52,789 nt of DNA from the NCBI RefSeq assembly GCF_000817785.2, contig NZ_JTCM02000044.1:1-52789 (forward strand), given 5' to 3'. Position 1 is the stretch's first letter. Every line of letters begins with the position of its first letter. The DNA is from Hassallia byssoidea VB512170. Lineage in GTDB: Bacteria; Cyanobacteriota; Cyanobacteriia; Cyanobacteriales; Nostocaceae. The notes under the pieces were generated by a model. That model did not search any database, had not been told where the DNA came from, and worked only from the letters and a program-made list of their open reading frames with translations. Of this stretch, positions 26,109 through 35,751 are shown piece by piece. Both the position numbers and the translations under genes were made by a program.

Positions 26109-26687
26109 ATGACAGACATTACTGTAAACTTCAACTCCATCATTACACTCACAGACGACGACTTTTATCAACTATGTCGGAAAAACCCTGATGTCAAATT
26201 TGAACGCAATGCCAAAGGAGAATTACTTATAATGTCACCCACCGGAGGAGAAACAGGAAACTGTAATGTTGAAATAGCGACAGATTTTGTTATTTGGAAT
26301 CGACAAAATAAACTAGGTAAAGTTTTTGATTCTTCCACCTGCTTTAAACTACCCAACGGTGCAAATCGTTCCCCCGATGTTTCTTGGATACGACAAGATA
26401 GATGGGATGCACTCACCCCAGGACAGCAAGAGAAATTTCCGCCAATTGCCCCAGATTTTGTTTTAGAATTAATCGGGGCAACTGATAGATTGCAAGAAAC
26501 GCAATCTAAAATGCAAGAATATATAGATAACCAAGTGAAGCTTGGCTGGCTAATTAACCGCAAAGCACGTCAAGTTGAAATTTATCGTCAAGGACAACCA
26601 GTAGAAATACTCGAATCTCCAAAAACATTATCAGGAGAAGATGTTTTACCAGGTTTTATTCTAGATATGCAAATAGTCTGGAATTAA
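26109..26687 (+). CDS. Uma2-family (DUF820) PD-(D/E)xK nuclease-fold protein
   Basis: A 192-residue protein of the family that is greatly expanded in cyanobacteria. Typical features: DDDFYQLCRKNPDVKFERNA, the start of the core ELLIMSPTGGETG, FKLPNGANRSPDVSWIRQDRW, APDFVLELIGATD with the catalytic-type D and E-x-I/L, and LGWLINRKARQVEIYR. Function is not established; it has been grouped with restriction-like endonuclease folds. It is preceded by a gap with no clear gene and followed by a double-hairpin repeat. Confidence 0.9.
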   Translation: MTDITVNFNSIITLTDDDFYQLCRKNPDVKFERNAKGELLIMSPTGGETGNCNVEIATDFVIWNRQNKLGKVFDSSTCFKLPNGANRSPDVSWIRQDRWDALTPGQQEKFPPIAPDFVLELIGATDRLQETQSKMQEYIDNQVKLGWLINRKARQVEIYRQGQPVEILESPKTLSGEDVLPGFILDMQIVWN

Positions 26688-26699
26688 CTTAAATATAAC

Positions 26700-26783
26700 G
26701 TAGTAAGGGCTTCAGCCCTTAAAATATAACGTAGTAAGGGCTTCAGCCCTTAAAATACTTTTGAGCGGTAAACCGCTCACTAC
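26700..26783. repeat. double-hairpin repeat, third copy, with duplicated left hairpin
   Basis: The left hairpin (GTAGT, then AAGGGC-TTCA-GCCCTT) occurs twice with a 31-base period (26700 and 26731). The right hairpin is GAGCGGT-AA-ACCGCTC (26763-26778) and ends CACTAC. It has the same organisation as the copies at 1513 and 2821. Confidence 0.8.
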
Positions 26784-26819
26784 GTAATTAAAGATTTTAT
26801 ATTTAATTAAACCCATTTA

Positions 26820-29800
26820 CTAACTCGCTTTTACCTGAGTAACAGGAATCTCAATTACAAATTCTGCACCTTGTCCAAGTATTGAGTGACAAGATAATTT
26901 ACCACCATGTTTATCTACCACAATTTGATAACTTATAGATAGTCCTAATCCTGTACCTTTACCTACATCTTTCGTAGTAAAGAAAGGGTCAAATAGTTTT
27001 GAAAGTATTTCTGGTGGAATGCCTTGACCATTATCTGCGATTCTGATTACTATCCAGTTGCCATTAACAACTTCAGTACTAATGCAAATCTGTGGATTAA
27101 TTTTTTGTTCTTTGTTCTTGACAAATGACTCTTCTAACGCATCTATAGAATTGGCAAAGATATTCATAAATACCTGATTTAGTTGACCGGGATAGCACTC
27201 AACAGAGGGAAGTTTGCCATACTCTTTAATAACCGAGATTTCTGGATGTTCTGGTTTAGCTTTCAGACGGTTGTGCAAAATCATCAGCGTACTTTCGATT
27301 CCCTCATGGATGTTTACTCGCTTAAATTCAGCTTCATCCAGACGAGAAAAATTCCGTAGCGACAAAACGATTTCACGGATGCGTTCAGTTCCGACTCGCA
27401 TCGATTGAAGAAGTTTCATTAAATCTTCTTTGATAAAATCAAGGTCAATGTCTTCAATTTTTTCTTCAATTTCTTCTGGAGGATTGGGGTAGTATTGTTG
27501 ATAAAGTTCTACTAGTTGCAGCAAATCTTGGGAGTATTCACAAGCGGGAGTCAGATTAGCATGAATAAAGTTAACCGGATTGTTAATTTCATGAGCGACA
27601 CCTGCAACCATATTACCCAACGAAGACATTTTCTCGCTTTGGATGAGTTGAGCTTGGGTGCGTTGCAATTTGTTTAGAGTATTTTCTAAATACTCAGCCT
27701 GTTGTTGTAATTGAATTTCGGCTTCTTTACGAACGGTGATATCAGTTGCCACACCAAGAAGTTGTTTTACTTTCCCGTCAGCATTACAGCTGAAAGACGT
27801 GTCTCGACTGTAAACCCAGTGCCATTTTCCATTTGCATCTTTCATTCGATACTCAATCTCAAAAATCTCGCCATCAACAGCGCTAGTAAATTTTTGGTGA
27901 TAGGTTATGACTTTTTCCCAATCGTCTGGATGAAGAGTATTGGGAAGAAATTCTGCTCCCATTTCTTGAACTTCTTCAATCGAGTAGCCGAGAATTTCAG
28001 CTATTTCATGATTCGCGTATATATTGCGCTGTTCTTCTAAGTCGTAGATATAAATAGTATTAGGAATCGAGTCAGTAATACGTTGAATGAAATGCTGGCT
28101 AGCTTTAAGTGCTTCTTCTGCTTTTTTACGCTCTGTAATATAAAAGGTTGTTCCTATTAAACGATAAATTCGACCTTCGCTATCTTTGAGAGGATTAAAT
28201 GTAGTTAGTAACCAATTTTCTTCACCGCGTAATGTAAGGCATTCTTCAAAAGAGATAGCAACGCCTGCAACGAGGCAAGTGTTACATTTATGAAGTATTT
28301 CTGCGGCTTTTGTAGCACCAAAAATTTCTGTTAAGCTTTTACCAACTACTTCAACACTACGCTTGCCTGTTGATTTTTCTGCGTTTAAGTTCCAACCTCC
28401 AGAACGAAATTCGCCATTTTCTAGAACGTCGATGACAAATATAGAGCATTCAACTCCATCGTATATACTGCGTAAAAATTGCTCTTGCTGTTGTTGTCGA
28501 GCTTCTGCTTTTTGCCGTTCGCGAATATCGCGAGTAATTGTTGCCATACACAATGGTTCACCAGTCTCAGGATTTTTAATTAGAAAAGTGTTGCAATCAA
28601 CTGGAATCGGTTCTTCAGTTTGGAAATGTCGGAAGCGATATTCACTCTGCCACAAACCATCTTTTACCACCGCAGGTATGATGCGTTGCTGCAAATATTC
28701 TCTGTCTTCTGGTAAAAATAATTCTTCGATCTTGATACTTTTGACAGCTTCTAAGCTATCAATACCAACTAACTTTCTTCCTGCTTCGTTAATGAACAGC
28801 GGATGTCCTTCTAAGTTGCCGATACCAATAAAATCATTACTATTTTCAATTAGTGAGACAAACATTTGCCGCTCTTGTTCGGTTCGTTTGCGTTCTGTGA
28901 TATTAGTTGCTGTGATGACGAGTTGATAAATTCGTGAGTTGCTGTCTTTTAGAGGTGTGATATTCAACAGCCACCAAGTAGTATCTTTACCATCTGTAGA
29001 GAAATGCTTCTCAAAAAAAATGCTTTTGCCAGACTTGACACATTCGCTGTAACGCTGACGATAAAGATCCGCTCTTTCGGCAGGTAGTACCTCGCTGATG
29101 GTTTTCCCTTGAACATTGGACATCGGTACAAGACTGGTTCTTGCCATCGCTGGATTTAAGCTGACATAGCGAAACTCTCTTCCGTCATCCAAAACATCCA
29201 TAACAAAGATGCCATAGTCTACACCTTCCCAAATGCTTTGTAGAAACTGTGCTTGCTGTTGAAGTTGTTGTTCTGCTTTCTCGCTATCGCGCAATGCAGT
29301 TTGCTCTTCGGTGACATTTCTGACAATCAATATGATATTATTATTGGCAAAGGGAACGAATCGCCCTTCAAAGTATTCTTCACCGTTGGGCATTGATAGC
29401 GAATACTCAACACTCACTAAAGATGAAGTTTCTTGAACTTGGACAATTGCTTGCTGCATCTTTTGGGCAACTTCTAGAGGAAGAATTTCCACCATCCGCT
29501 TTCCTAAAAATACCTCTGCTGGAACATACAATTCAGCATCTTGAGAGCCAGCTTTGTAATCTAAAATAGTGGTATCCCCAGCCAATCGAAAGAATAAGTC
29601 AGGAAAGGCATTAAGCATAGCCTCTAATTCTGAAGTTTTCTCATGTAAGGCTGCTGTACGTTGCTGGAATTTAACTTCTAACTCTTCATTCAAGAGTTGC
29701 AGCGCTATTTCTGCTTGTTTGCGATCGCTAACATCAATTATGCAGCCATCCCAAAGAATCGAGCCATCTGATTGTGGTTCTGGTTTAGAAATTCCTTTCA

Positions 29801-30206
29801 ACCATTTTTGCTTCCCAGAAGGTGTGATAGTTAGCCACTCATATTCCCAGTTTTCTAAGGTTTGAGTGGAGATGGCAATTGTTTCCTGTAACCCAGGAAG
29901 GTCTTTAGGATGAACCACTGCAAATAACAATTGTGGATTTTGGTACACTTGTGAAGGTTCTAGCTCATAAAGTTCTCGACATCCAGAAGAAACATAAGGA
30001 AACGATACAGTACCATCACTGAAAAGCTGAAATTGGTAAATTACCCCTGGTACATTGTCTGCCAAGCGTGCAAACCAGGCTTCGCTTTTACATACAGGTA
30101 CTTCTGTCTGCGATTGCAACTGAGAAACTATCTGACGCAGTTCTACCAATTCTTGTTGAAGAGATTCATAAATACTTTTATCTACGGTGATGGAATTGCA
30201 AGCCAT
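26820..30206 (-). CDS. multi-PAS hybrid-less sensor histidine kinase
   Basis: About 1128 residues from the ATG at 30206 (a TTG two codons upstream is also possible). After an N-terminal coiled coil come roughly six PAS/PAC units (starting near LADNVPGVIYQF, LNAFPDLFFRL, WEGVDYGIFVMDV, ENSNDFIGIG, YDGVECSIFVIDV and TDSIPNTIYIYD), a second coiled coil, and a kinase core. The phospho-accepting histidine lies in VAGVAHEINNPVNF (about residue 872), with NIFANSIDALEE, DNGQGIPPEI and GKGTGLGLSISYQ in the ATPase. No membrane segment and no receiver domain. It has no adjacent response regulator, so the partner is unknown. Confidence 0.93.
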   Translation of the reverse strand: MACNSITVDKSIYESLQQELVELRQIVSQLQSQTEVPVCKSEAWFARLADNVPGVIYQFQLFSDGTVSFPYVSSGCRELYELEPSQVYQNPQLLFAVVHPKDLPGLQETIAISTQTLENWEYEWLTITPSGKQKWLKGISKPEPQSDGSILWDGCIIDVSDRKQAEIALQLLNEELEVKFQQRTAALHEKTSELEAMLNAFPDLFFRLAGDTTILDYKAGSQDAELYVPAEVFLGKRMVEILPLEVAQKMQQAIVQVQETSSLVSVEYSLSMPNGEEYFEGRFVPFANNNIILIVRNVTEEQTALRDSEKAEQQLQQQAQFLQSIWEGVDYGIFVMDVLDDGREFRYVSLNPAMARTSLVPMSNVQGKTISEVLPAERADLYRQRYSECVKSGKSIFFEKHFSTDGKDTTWWLLNITPLKDSNSRIYQLVITATNITERKRTEQERQMFVSLIENSNDFIGIGNLEGHPLFINEAGRKLVGIDSLEAVKSIKIEELFLPEDREYLQQRIIPAVVKDGLWQSEYRFRHFQTEEPIPVDCNTFLIKNPETGEPLCMATITRDIRERQKAEARQQQQEQFLRSIYDGVECSIFVIDVLENGEFRSGGWNLNAEKSTGKRSVEVVGKSLTEIFGATKAAEILHKCNTCLVAGVAISFEECLTLRGEENWLLTTFNPLKDSEGRIYRLIGTTFYITERKKAEEALKASQHFIQRITDSIPNTIYIYDLEEQRNIYANHEIAEILGYSIEEVQEMGAEFLPNTLHPDDWEKVITYHQKFTSAVDGEIFEIEYRMKDANGKWHWVYSRDTSFSCNADGKVKQLLGVATDITVRKEAEIQLQQQAEYLENTLNKLQRTQAQLIQSEKMSSLGNMVAGVAHEINNPVNFIHANLTPACEYSQDLLQLVELYQQYYPNPPEEIEEKIEDIDLDFIKEDLMKLLQSMRVGTERIREIVLSLRNFSRLDEAEFKRVNIHEGIESTLMILHNRLKAKPEHPEISVIKEYGKLPSVECYPGQLNQVFMNIFANSIDALEESFVKNKEQKINPQICISTEVVNGNWIVIRIADNGQGIPPEILSKLFDPFFTTKDVGKGTGLGLSISYQIVVDKHGGKLSCHSILGQGAEFVIEIPVTQVKAS

Positions 30207-30410
30207 AATCAAAGTCGGTTGCTAGCTAGGGGTTTGAAGTAGACTTCAGTATGTATGTTTCCCTATTTAGCTTGTGAAAATAACATTGTCGCGATGATGG
30301 AAGCGATCGCCTTGATTTCCACCAAAATTAACTCATACCACTTCTCGATAATTTATGCGGATTTTATACCACTCACACTGAAGTTGATAAAACAATCCAG
30401 CGACAAAATT

Positions 30411-31016
30411 ATGAATACAAATAAAAAATATATTATCCCTTTTATTGTTGTAGCGATCGCCTCCAGCATCAGCAGTTGTAATGCTAACCAAGCCTCTCAA
30501 AATCTCGACCAAACGGCTACAGCAGCCACAACAACACCAACCAACAGTCCTTCATCCCAAATTCCCAGCATGGCTCAACTGCGAGCTAAATCGAGCGTCG
30601 AGCAGCCTTTTTCTACAGAACCCTTTACTGAAAATACCGCTTTGTCAACTTCTCAAGCTGCTACTGACAAGACTATTAATATTACCCTATACACAAGTGA
30701 TAGCGAATGTCAAGAACTGATTCCGAATACAGTTTCAGTGCCAGCATCAGAACCTGCAACGGGTATTGTGAGTAAAATCATAGAGCAACAAGATACAGGC
30801 GACTTTAATTTATCTGGTTATCGTGTAAGTGTAAAAAATCGGATAGCCACCGTAGATTTACGAATATCGCCTGATTCCAAACGGCAGTTAGTTTCTCTTT
30901 CGCAATGCGAACAGTTTGCTTTATTTGGCAGCCTTCGCAAAAGTTTGACAAGCAATGCTCAATTAAATATTAAAAACGTTCGCTTCACCGAAAGAGGTAA
31001 GAAAATTATTCTTTAA
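30411..31016 (+). CDS. GerMN-domain lipoprotein
   Basis: About 201 residues from the ATG at 30411 (MNTNKKYIIPFIVVAIASSI), chosen because it gives a lipoprotein signal with the lipobox ISSC. An in-frame ATG at 30255 would put 52 unrelated residues in front. A low-complexity Thr/Pro/Ser linker precedes a GerMN-like domain (INITLYTSDSECQELIPNTV to NVRFTERGKKIIL). Such domains occur in spore germination and cell-surface lipoproteins; in cyanobacteria their role is unclear. Divergent from the multi-PAS kinase. Confidence 0.8.
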   Translation: MNTNKKYIIPFIVVAIASSISSCNANQASQNLDQTATAATTTPTNSPSSQIPSMAQLRAKSSVEQPFSTEPFTENTALSTSQAATDKTINITLYTSDSECQELIPNTVSVPASEPATGIVSKIIEQQDTGDFNLSGYRVSVKNRIATVDLRISPDSKRQLVSLSQCEQFALFGSLRKSLTSNAQLNIKNVRFTERGKKIIL

Positions 31017-31028
31017 TTGCCAAGCGCA

Positions 31029-31095
31029 GTAGAGACGTTCCGGCGGAACGTCTCTACTTGCGGCGGAACGTCTGTACTTGCGGCGGAACGTCTGT
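31029..31095. repeat. GACGTTCCG palindrome with 20-bp tandem right arms
   Basis: AGACGTTCCG-G-CGGAACGTCT is followed by further copies of the right arm CGGCGGAACGTCTGTACTTG with an exact 20-base period (31041, 31061, 31081). It abuts the haemagglutinin relic on its left side. Confidence 0.8.
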
Positions 31096-31120
31096 ACGAG
31101 AGTTAGGAGCGATCGCTCCT

Positions 31121-31379
31121 AACACGCTGGGCACAAAAAAATCTGGATGTCAACGTCGTTAGTGAACCAGTGTTGGTGACAGTGCTACCGCATAGTGTGA
31201 TTTGTCCTGGCTTTAGTGCTAAATTTCCCACATTGGCAATACTTACACTTGGTTCACTGACTGCATATTGCAATCCCGGACGAATATTAATTGTTAGCAA
31301 CGATGGTGCTTGAGGATTAATAGCGCTAAACTCGCTACCATCTGAGAACTTGAGACTACTAGCTGTACTGGCAAAGAAT
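31121..31379 (-). pseudogene. internally deleted relic of a two-partner-secretion haemagglutinin gene
   Basis: A 259-base segment nearly identical to two separate parts of the gene at 36182-39994. Bases 31121-31160 match 38706-38746, and 31161-31379 match 39384-39606; the 637 bases between are missing. The residual reading frame includes [20 protein letters not shown] and [20 protein letters not shown]. Both ends stop abruptly in unrelated sequence, and single-base changes disrupt the frame. It is transcriptionally downstream of the intact array. Confidence 0.85.
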
Positions 31380-31585
31380 AATTTTAAAGTTTTATCACTG
31401 ATTTGCTGAAAAATTGCATAAGTTCATATGACTGACACCTATATATTTACTTGGCTATTTAAAATTACCAATTATGGTATCTATCTCAAGATATATATTT
31501 TAGAAAATTACTCTTTTTTGAGAGATTTTGATAATTACTTTTGTTACAATAACGAAGTTATTTATTGTACTCAAAGGAAGAATAA

Positions 31586-32140
31586 ATGAAAATAAACTTT
31601 TTTTCGTTGTTATTTAGTTCAATAAAAATCAAGCTTAAGACTTTTAACAGCTTACTAATTATCCTTTTTATTGCTGTTAGTTTTAACGTACTTAACATTC
31701 CATCGGCTTTTGCTGCACTTAAAGTTGAAGGTAATGGAAACTTTAGTCCGGCATTTACAAGTGTTGGTACTGCAAAGTTTGCTACAACTGTTGTAGATGC
31801 CAGTAATTATACCGGAAGCACAGGAACGATTGGAAATAGCCAAGATAAATTATGGAGAGTAGATCGACAACCTCCAACATCGGATTCAAGCAACATACAA
31901 ATTCAGCGAAATGGTGTCAAAAACCAGCCTACAACAATTGGGGCTGTACTCGTACCAATTCGTTATAGCAAGGAAATTAACTCAACTTCTAATAATGACG
32001 CAAAAAGAGCAAAATTTAGCGAGTTAACTGGGGCTATTCGTAACGGATTAACCTCTAGCATTCAGTCACATCGAAAGGGGAATGTAGCTAATTCGTTTCA
32101 GATACAAGTTTTTAAGGTAACAGGAAACTTTTCAGCATAA
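31586..32140 (+). CDS. small secreted protein of unknown function
   Basis: A 184-residue protein I do not recognise. The ATG has a good Shine-Dalgarno (AAAGGAAG about 8 bases upstream). A long N-terminal leader with a basic stretch (SSIKIKLKTFNS) and a hydrophobic core (LLIILFIAVSFNVLN) ends near SAFAA, a plausible signal-peptidase site. The mature part has no cysteine and is rich in Ser, Thr, Asn and Gly (NGNFSPAFTSVGTAKFATTV; DKLWRVDRQPPTSDSS). It lies between the haemagglutinin relic and the array, in opposite orientation. A surface or matrix role is possible but unsupported. Confidence 0.65.
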   Translation: MKINFFSLLFSSIKIKLKTFNSLLIILFIAVSFNVLNIPSAFAALKVEGNGNFSPAFTSVGTAKFATTVVDASNYTGSTGTIGNSQDKLWRVDRQPPTSDSSNIQIQRNGVKNQPTTIGAVLVPIRYSKEINSTSNNDAKRAKFSELTGAIRNGLTSSIQSHRKGNVANSFQIQVFKVTGNFSA

Positions 32141-32298
32141 TATGTTTTGTACTGATTGTGCTTAATTAAGTTGTGTGGGTCGATAATCTATCAAAGCGGA
32201 TTTAACAGCTTCGGCGATCGCTTTAGTATTCGGAATATATAGCTTAAATGAAATCAGGAGAAAAGCGAAAGCTGCAATCCACATTTTCTCTGCGCTTT

Positions 32299-35200
32299 TC
32301 ACTGTTTAGCGCAACTAGGAACAGACACCAAACTATTAGCATCAGACGCAGAAGAAATAAGCGTTACTTCCCCTTTGTCGTTAAACACCCAACCAGTAGC
32401 GGGTACAATTTCTATAGCTTTTGGTTTTGATGGTTTAGCCGCAGATGTCCGATCTGGATTTTGTGCAGTAGTCGCACTCAGACGAGAATCTGTCCAAACA
32501 ACGTCACTGCTAAGAAAATCGTCAGGACTGGGGGGTAAACCACCGCGTCCGGTGACAGTGAATTCGCTACCATTATTGTCAAAAGCGGCACAGCTAGAGT
32601 CAACCACCCTTGGAGTATTTACTACACCTGCGGACAATTGCAATAATCCCTTATTGGGGTCAACATTTAGGTTGTTGATTTGTATAGTACCTTGTACCCC
32701 AAGTTCAGAACTAGCAGTAATGTCACTTAGGTCAGTTGGGCGTGGACGAGACTCAATGCCATAAATGCCACTTGTTGTAATATCAACCTTGCCACCCTGT
32801 CCGCGAAAAGCATTAGCGGAAATGTCGCTGTTTTCATTAGGTACGGCAACGATGAAGCCCGACGGAGAATTGATGGTAATATTACCACCGTCTCCACCTT
32901 TTTGTGCAGTACCCGCAGTAGTAGAGATTTGACTGCCACGACGCAGCAGCAGTAAGTCTCCTACTTCTAGCTTGATATCTCCACCATTACCTGATTGAGA
33001 TTGTGCAATTAACCCTCCTTGGTTGTCCAAGTTAATTTTTGGAGAGGTAACTATAATATCTCCTGCCTTTCCTGTACTTTCTGATTGAACGAATATACCA
33101 TTGACATTGGAAGATGTAACTCCAATTTCTCCGGGAATTTCTGTATTTGCACCAACAAAAGTGCTGCTTGTAGGGGAACCAGTCCCAGTAATTGTTACAG
33201 AGTCAGTGGCATTAATATTAATCGTGCCTGCATTTCCTTGTCCAAGAGTACCGGCAGTTAATATAGCGCCATTAGTTAAGGAGAGATTTCGCGTAGTAAT
33301 GTTGATATTGTCAGCATTGCCCATTCCACCTGGTAACACAAGACTGTATGCACCACTTATCCGCTGATTGCTACCAATGCCATCAAAAGTGACAAAATCA
33401 GTGGCATTAATATTTATGCTGCCTGCATCTCCTCTACCATTAGTATCAGTAGCTAAACGAGCGCCATTTTTGACTGTGAGCGATCGCGTCTTAATATCAA
33501 TGTTCCCCGCTCTACCAGGTTCTGCTGTTGCGACTTCGCTATAAATCCCACCAGCAAATCCACTTCGATTCACCCCTTCTAAAGAAATAGAATCAGTAGC
33601 TGTAATCCTGACATTGCCAGAATTTCCAGTTCCTAAGGTGCTAGCTGCTAAAAAAGACCCATCAGCAGTATTTAATGAGCCAGTAGTAATGTTGATATCA
33701 CCAGCATTACCAATTGCCCCAAAACGCACGGAACTAAAAGCTCCTCCTTCGGTGAGAAAAGAAACAACATCCCGTGCTTTTATTGTGATATTACCGCCAT
33801 TCCCCTGACCGAAAGATTCACTACTGAGAATAGAACCGCTCTTCACCTGAAGCGAGCCTGTGCTAATGTCGATGTTACCCGCAGCGCCTGTTATTCCTCC
33901 TCCTAATTGGCTGAATATAATACTTTGGTCAGATAAAGAGACGGCATCACGGGCATTTATGTTAATATTGCCTGCATTTCCTTCTCTGCCAAAGCTGTTG
34001 ACAAGCAATTGAGCCTGATTAGCCAGTTGCAGTGAGCCTGTGGAAATGCTAATCGTACCACCATTGCCTTGCGCTTCAGTAAAGTTCTGTAATCCTACGC
34101 TGCTTGTGGCAGTCCCTCTATCAAACAGGACATCACCTGCTTCAATAATCACATTGCCTGCATTTCCTCGACCCAAGGTATTTGCTGTCAGAAAAGACCC
34201 ATTGCTAACAGAAAGCGACCTAGCCCTAACTCGCAGGTCATTTCCATTACCGATCCCGTCTGCTTCCACAGTAGTAAAGGCTGCACCACCTCTATTAAAA
34301 GACGCCGTATCGCGGGCTTCTATATTTATTCTACCTGCATCTCCCTCGCCAACAGTACTCGCACTCAAAATAGCACCATCAGTTACTGACAGAGAACCTG
34401 TGGTTATCCTCGTTTCACCACCATTACCAATACCTCCTGGTTCTACTTGGCTAAAGACAAAACCTCCATTGGTAAACTCGGCAGTATCACGAGCATTAAT
34501 TATCACATTGCCTGAATTCCCTCGACCCAAAGTGCTAGCTCTTAATTGGGAGTTATTTGTAACTAATACAGACCCAGCTTGAATTTGTAAATTACCACCA
34601 TTGCCTGCACCTGTTGCTTCTAAACTGGTGAAACCTAAAGCTCCATTAATAAAAGTAACTTGCCCTTGAGCATCAATCAGAAGATTCCCTGCATTCCCCT
34701 GACCAAAGGAACTAGTTTCAACCCTCGCACCATTGCTGACTTTGAGCGACCCAGTTTTGATGATGATGTCGCTTCCCTGACCTACTGCATTAGCTTGTAT
34801 CGCATTGGATACAAGACTCCCATTATCAATTATCGCCTCTGTTGCATTAATTTCTATATTTCCTGCTTTGCTTTGGGGTGAACCCAACCCTGGTGCTATC
34901 CCAGCTCGTATTTCTGTACCGGCTCCAGAAATATTCAAATTGCGAGCATTGATGGCAATACTACCACCTCCGCCTGCAAGTACATTGACATTAGTTCGAT
35001 TACTTAAAGATACGTCTTGCTTGCCTATTCCATCAGGAAAATTCAAACTTAGGTCACTGCCATTAACATTCAGTCCAACAGTACCGCTGTTTCCGACACT
35101 GCCCAACTCCACTCGACCGCCTGGAATTTGTAAAATACTATTATCTAAGCTTAAATTCCCGCCTACAAGACCTAAAGTTTTATTAGGTGCGCCTTGTAAT

Positions 35201-35751
35201 ATAGATCCTTGCACTTGGATATTTGCCGGATTCTGTCCAAATTGCAAACCAATCGGAACGCTAATAGTCAGCAAAGGTGTTGATTGAGGCGCAGTAGCAC
35301 TAAATGTAGTACCATCAGCAAAGTTGAAACTACTAGCTGTACTTGCAAGAAAAGAACCGCCAACATTCAAACTGGCATTAGGTCCGAAAACAATCCCCGA
35401 CGGGTTGATTAAAAATAGGTTAGCCGCACCGTTAGCACGAATCAAACCATCAATATTAGAGACTGACCCACCTGTTACCCGACTAATAACGTTTTGAATG
35501 TCCGCAGCATTGTTGAAGAACGCAGTGCCGCTAGTAGGAACAGTAAACTGTTGGAAGCTGTGAAACAAGTTACTTCCAGCTTGCGTTCCGCCAGTGATGT
35601 TAAAGGTGTTGCCTATCTTACTGACGTTAGAATTATTCGGTAGAGTGCCATCGGGTGAAATTTGTTGAGCAACGCAGTTTGGAGAAAAAACACTTGTACA
35701 CAAGCCCGCAATACCCAATAACCAGTGCCAACGATTACTTATTCCCGACAT
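32299..35751 (-). CDS. two-partner-secretion filamentous haemagglutinin-type exoprotein, copy 1
   Basis: About 1150 residues from MSGISNRWHWLLGIAGL at 35751, chosen because the paralogues start at the equivalent place and GGGAGGG lies just upstream. Signal peptide, then the TPS secretion domain ([58 protein letters not shown]). The rest is many degenerate 20-30 residue beta-helix repeats of the GNGG...I.I...L form. The C-terminal 110 residues are shared with copies 2 and 3 and hold two cysteines (DSSCAAFD, VPSCAKQ). Exported through a TpsB pore not found in this window. Probably an adhesin or surface-layer-like protein. Confidence 0.9.
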   Translation of the reverse strand: MSGISNRWHWLLGIAGLCTSVFSPNCVAQQISPDGTLPNNSNVSKIGNTFNITGGTQAGSNLFHSFQQFTVPTSGTAFFNNAADIQNVISRVTGGSVSNIDGLIRANGAANLFLINPSGIVFGPNASLNVGGSFLASTASSFNFADGTTFSATAPQSTPLLTISVPIGLQFGQNPANIQVQGSILQGAPNKTLGLVGGNLSLDNSILQIPGGRVELGSVGNSGTVGLNVNGSDLSLNFPDGIGKQDVSLSNRTNVNVLAGGGGSIAINARNLNISGAGTEIRAGIAPGLGSPQSKAGNIEINATEAIIDNGSLVSNAIQANAVGQGSDIIIKTGSLKVSNGARVETSSFGQGNAGNLLIDAQGQVTFINGALGFTSLEATGAGNGGNLQIQAGSVLVTNNSQLRASTLGRGNSGNVIINARDTAEFTNGGFVFSQVEPGGIGNGGETRITTGSLSVTDGAILSASTVGEGDAGRINIEARDTASFNRGGAAFTTVEADGIGNGNDLRVRARSLSVSNGSFLTANTLGRGNAGNVIIEAGDVLFDRGTATSSVGLQNFTEAQGNGGTISISTGSLQLANQAQLLVNSFGREGNAGNININARDAVSLSDQSIIFSQLGGGITGAAGNIDISTGSLQVKSGSILSSESFGQGNGGNITIKARDVVSFLTEGGAFSSVRFGAIGNAGDINITTGSLNTADGSFLAASTLGTGNSGNVRITATDSISLEGVNRSGFAGGIYSEVATAEPGRAGNIDIKTRSLTVKNGARLATDTNGRGDAGSININATDFVTFDGIGSNQRISGAYSLVLPGGMGNADNINITTRNLSLTNGAILTAGTLGQGNAGTININATDSVTITGTGSPTSSTFVGANTEIPGEIGVTSSNVNGIFVQSESTGKAGDIIVTSPKINLDNQGGLIAQSQSGNGGDIKLEVGDLLLLRRGSQISTTAGTAQKGGDGGNITINSPSGFIVAVPNENSDISANAFRGQGGKVDITTSGIYGIESRPRPTDLSDITASSELGVQGTIQINNLNVDPNKGLLQLSAGVVNTPRVVDSSCAAFDNNGSEFTVTGRGGLPPSPDDFLSSDVVWTDSRLSATTAQNPDRTSAAKPSKPKAIEIVPATGWVFNDKGEVTLISSASDANSLVSVPSCAKQ

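Noticed and set aside
31029-31095. Possible CRISPR array of three 20-base repeats
   Set aside because: The units are contiguous, without spacers, and are extra arms of a palindrome; no cas genes are present.
34040-34582. Plus-strand ORFs opposite the TPS genes
   Set aside because: The long open frames antisense to the beta-helix repeats follow from the biased codon pattern of the real genes.
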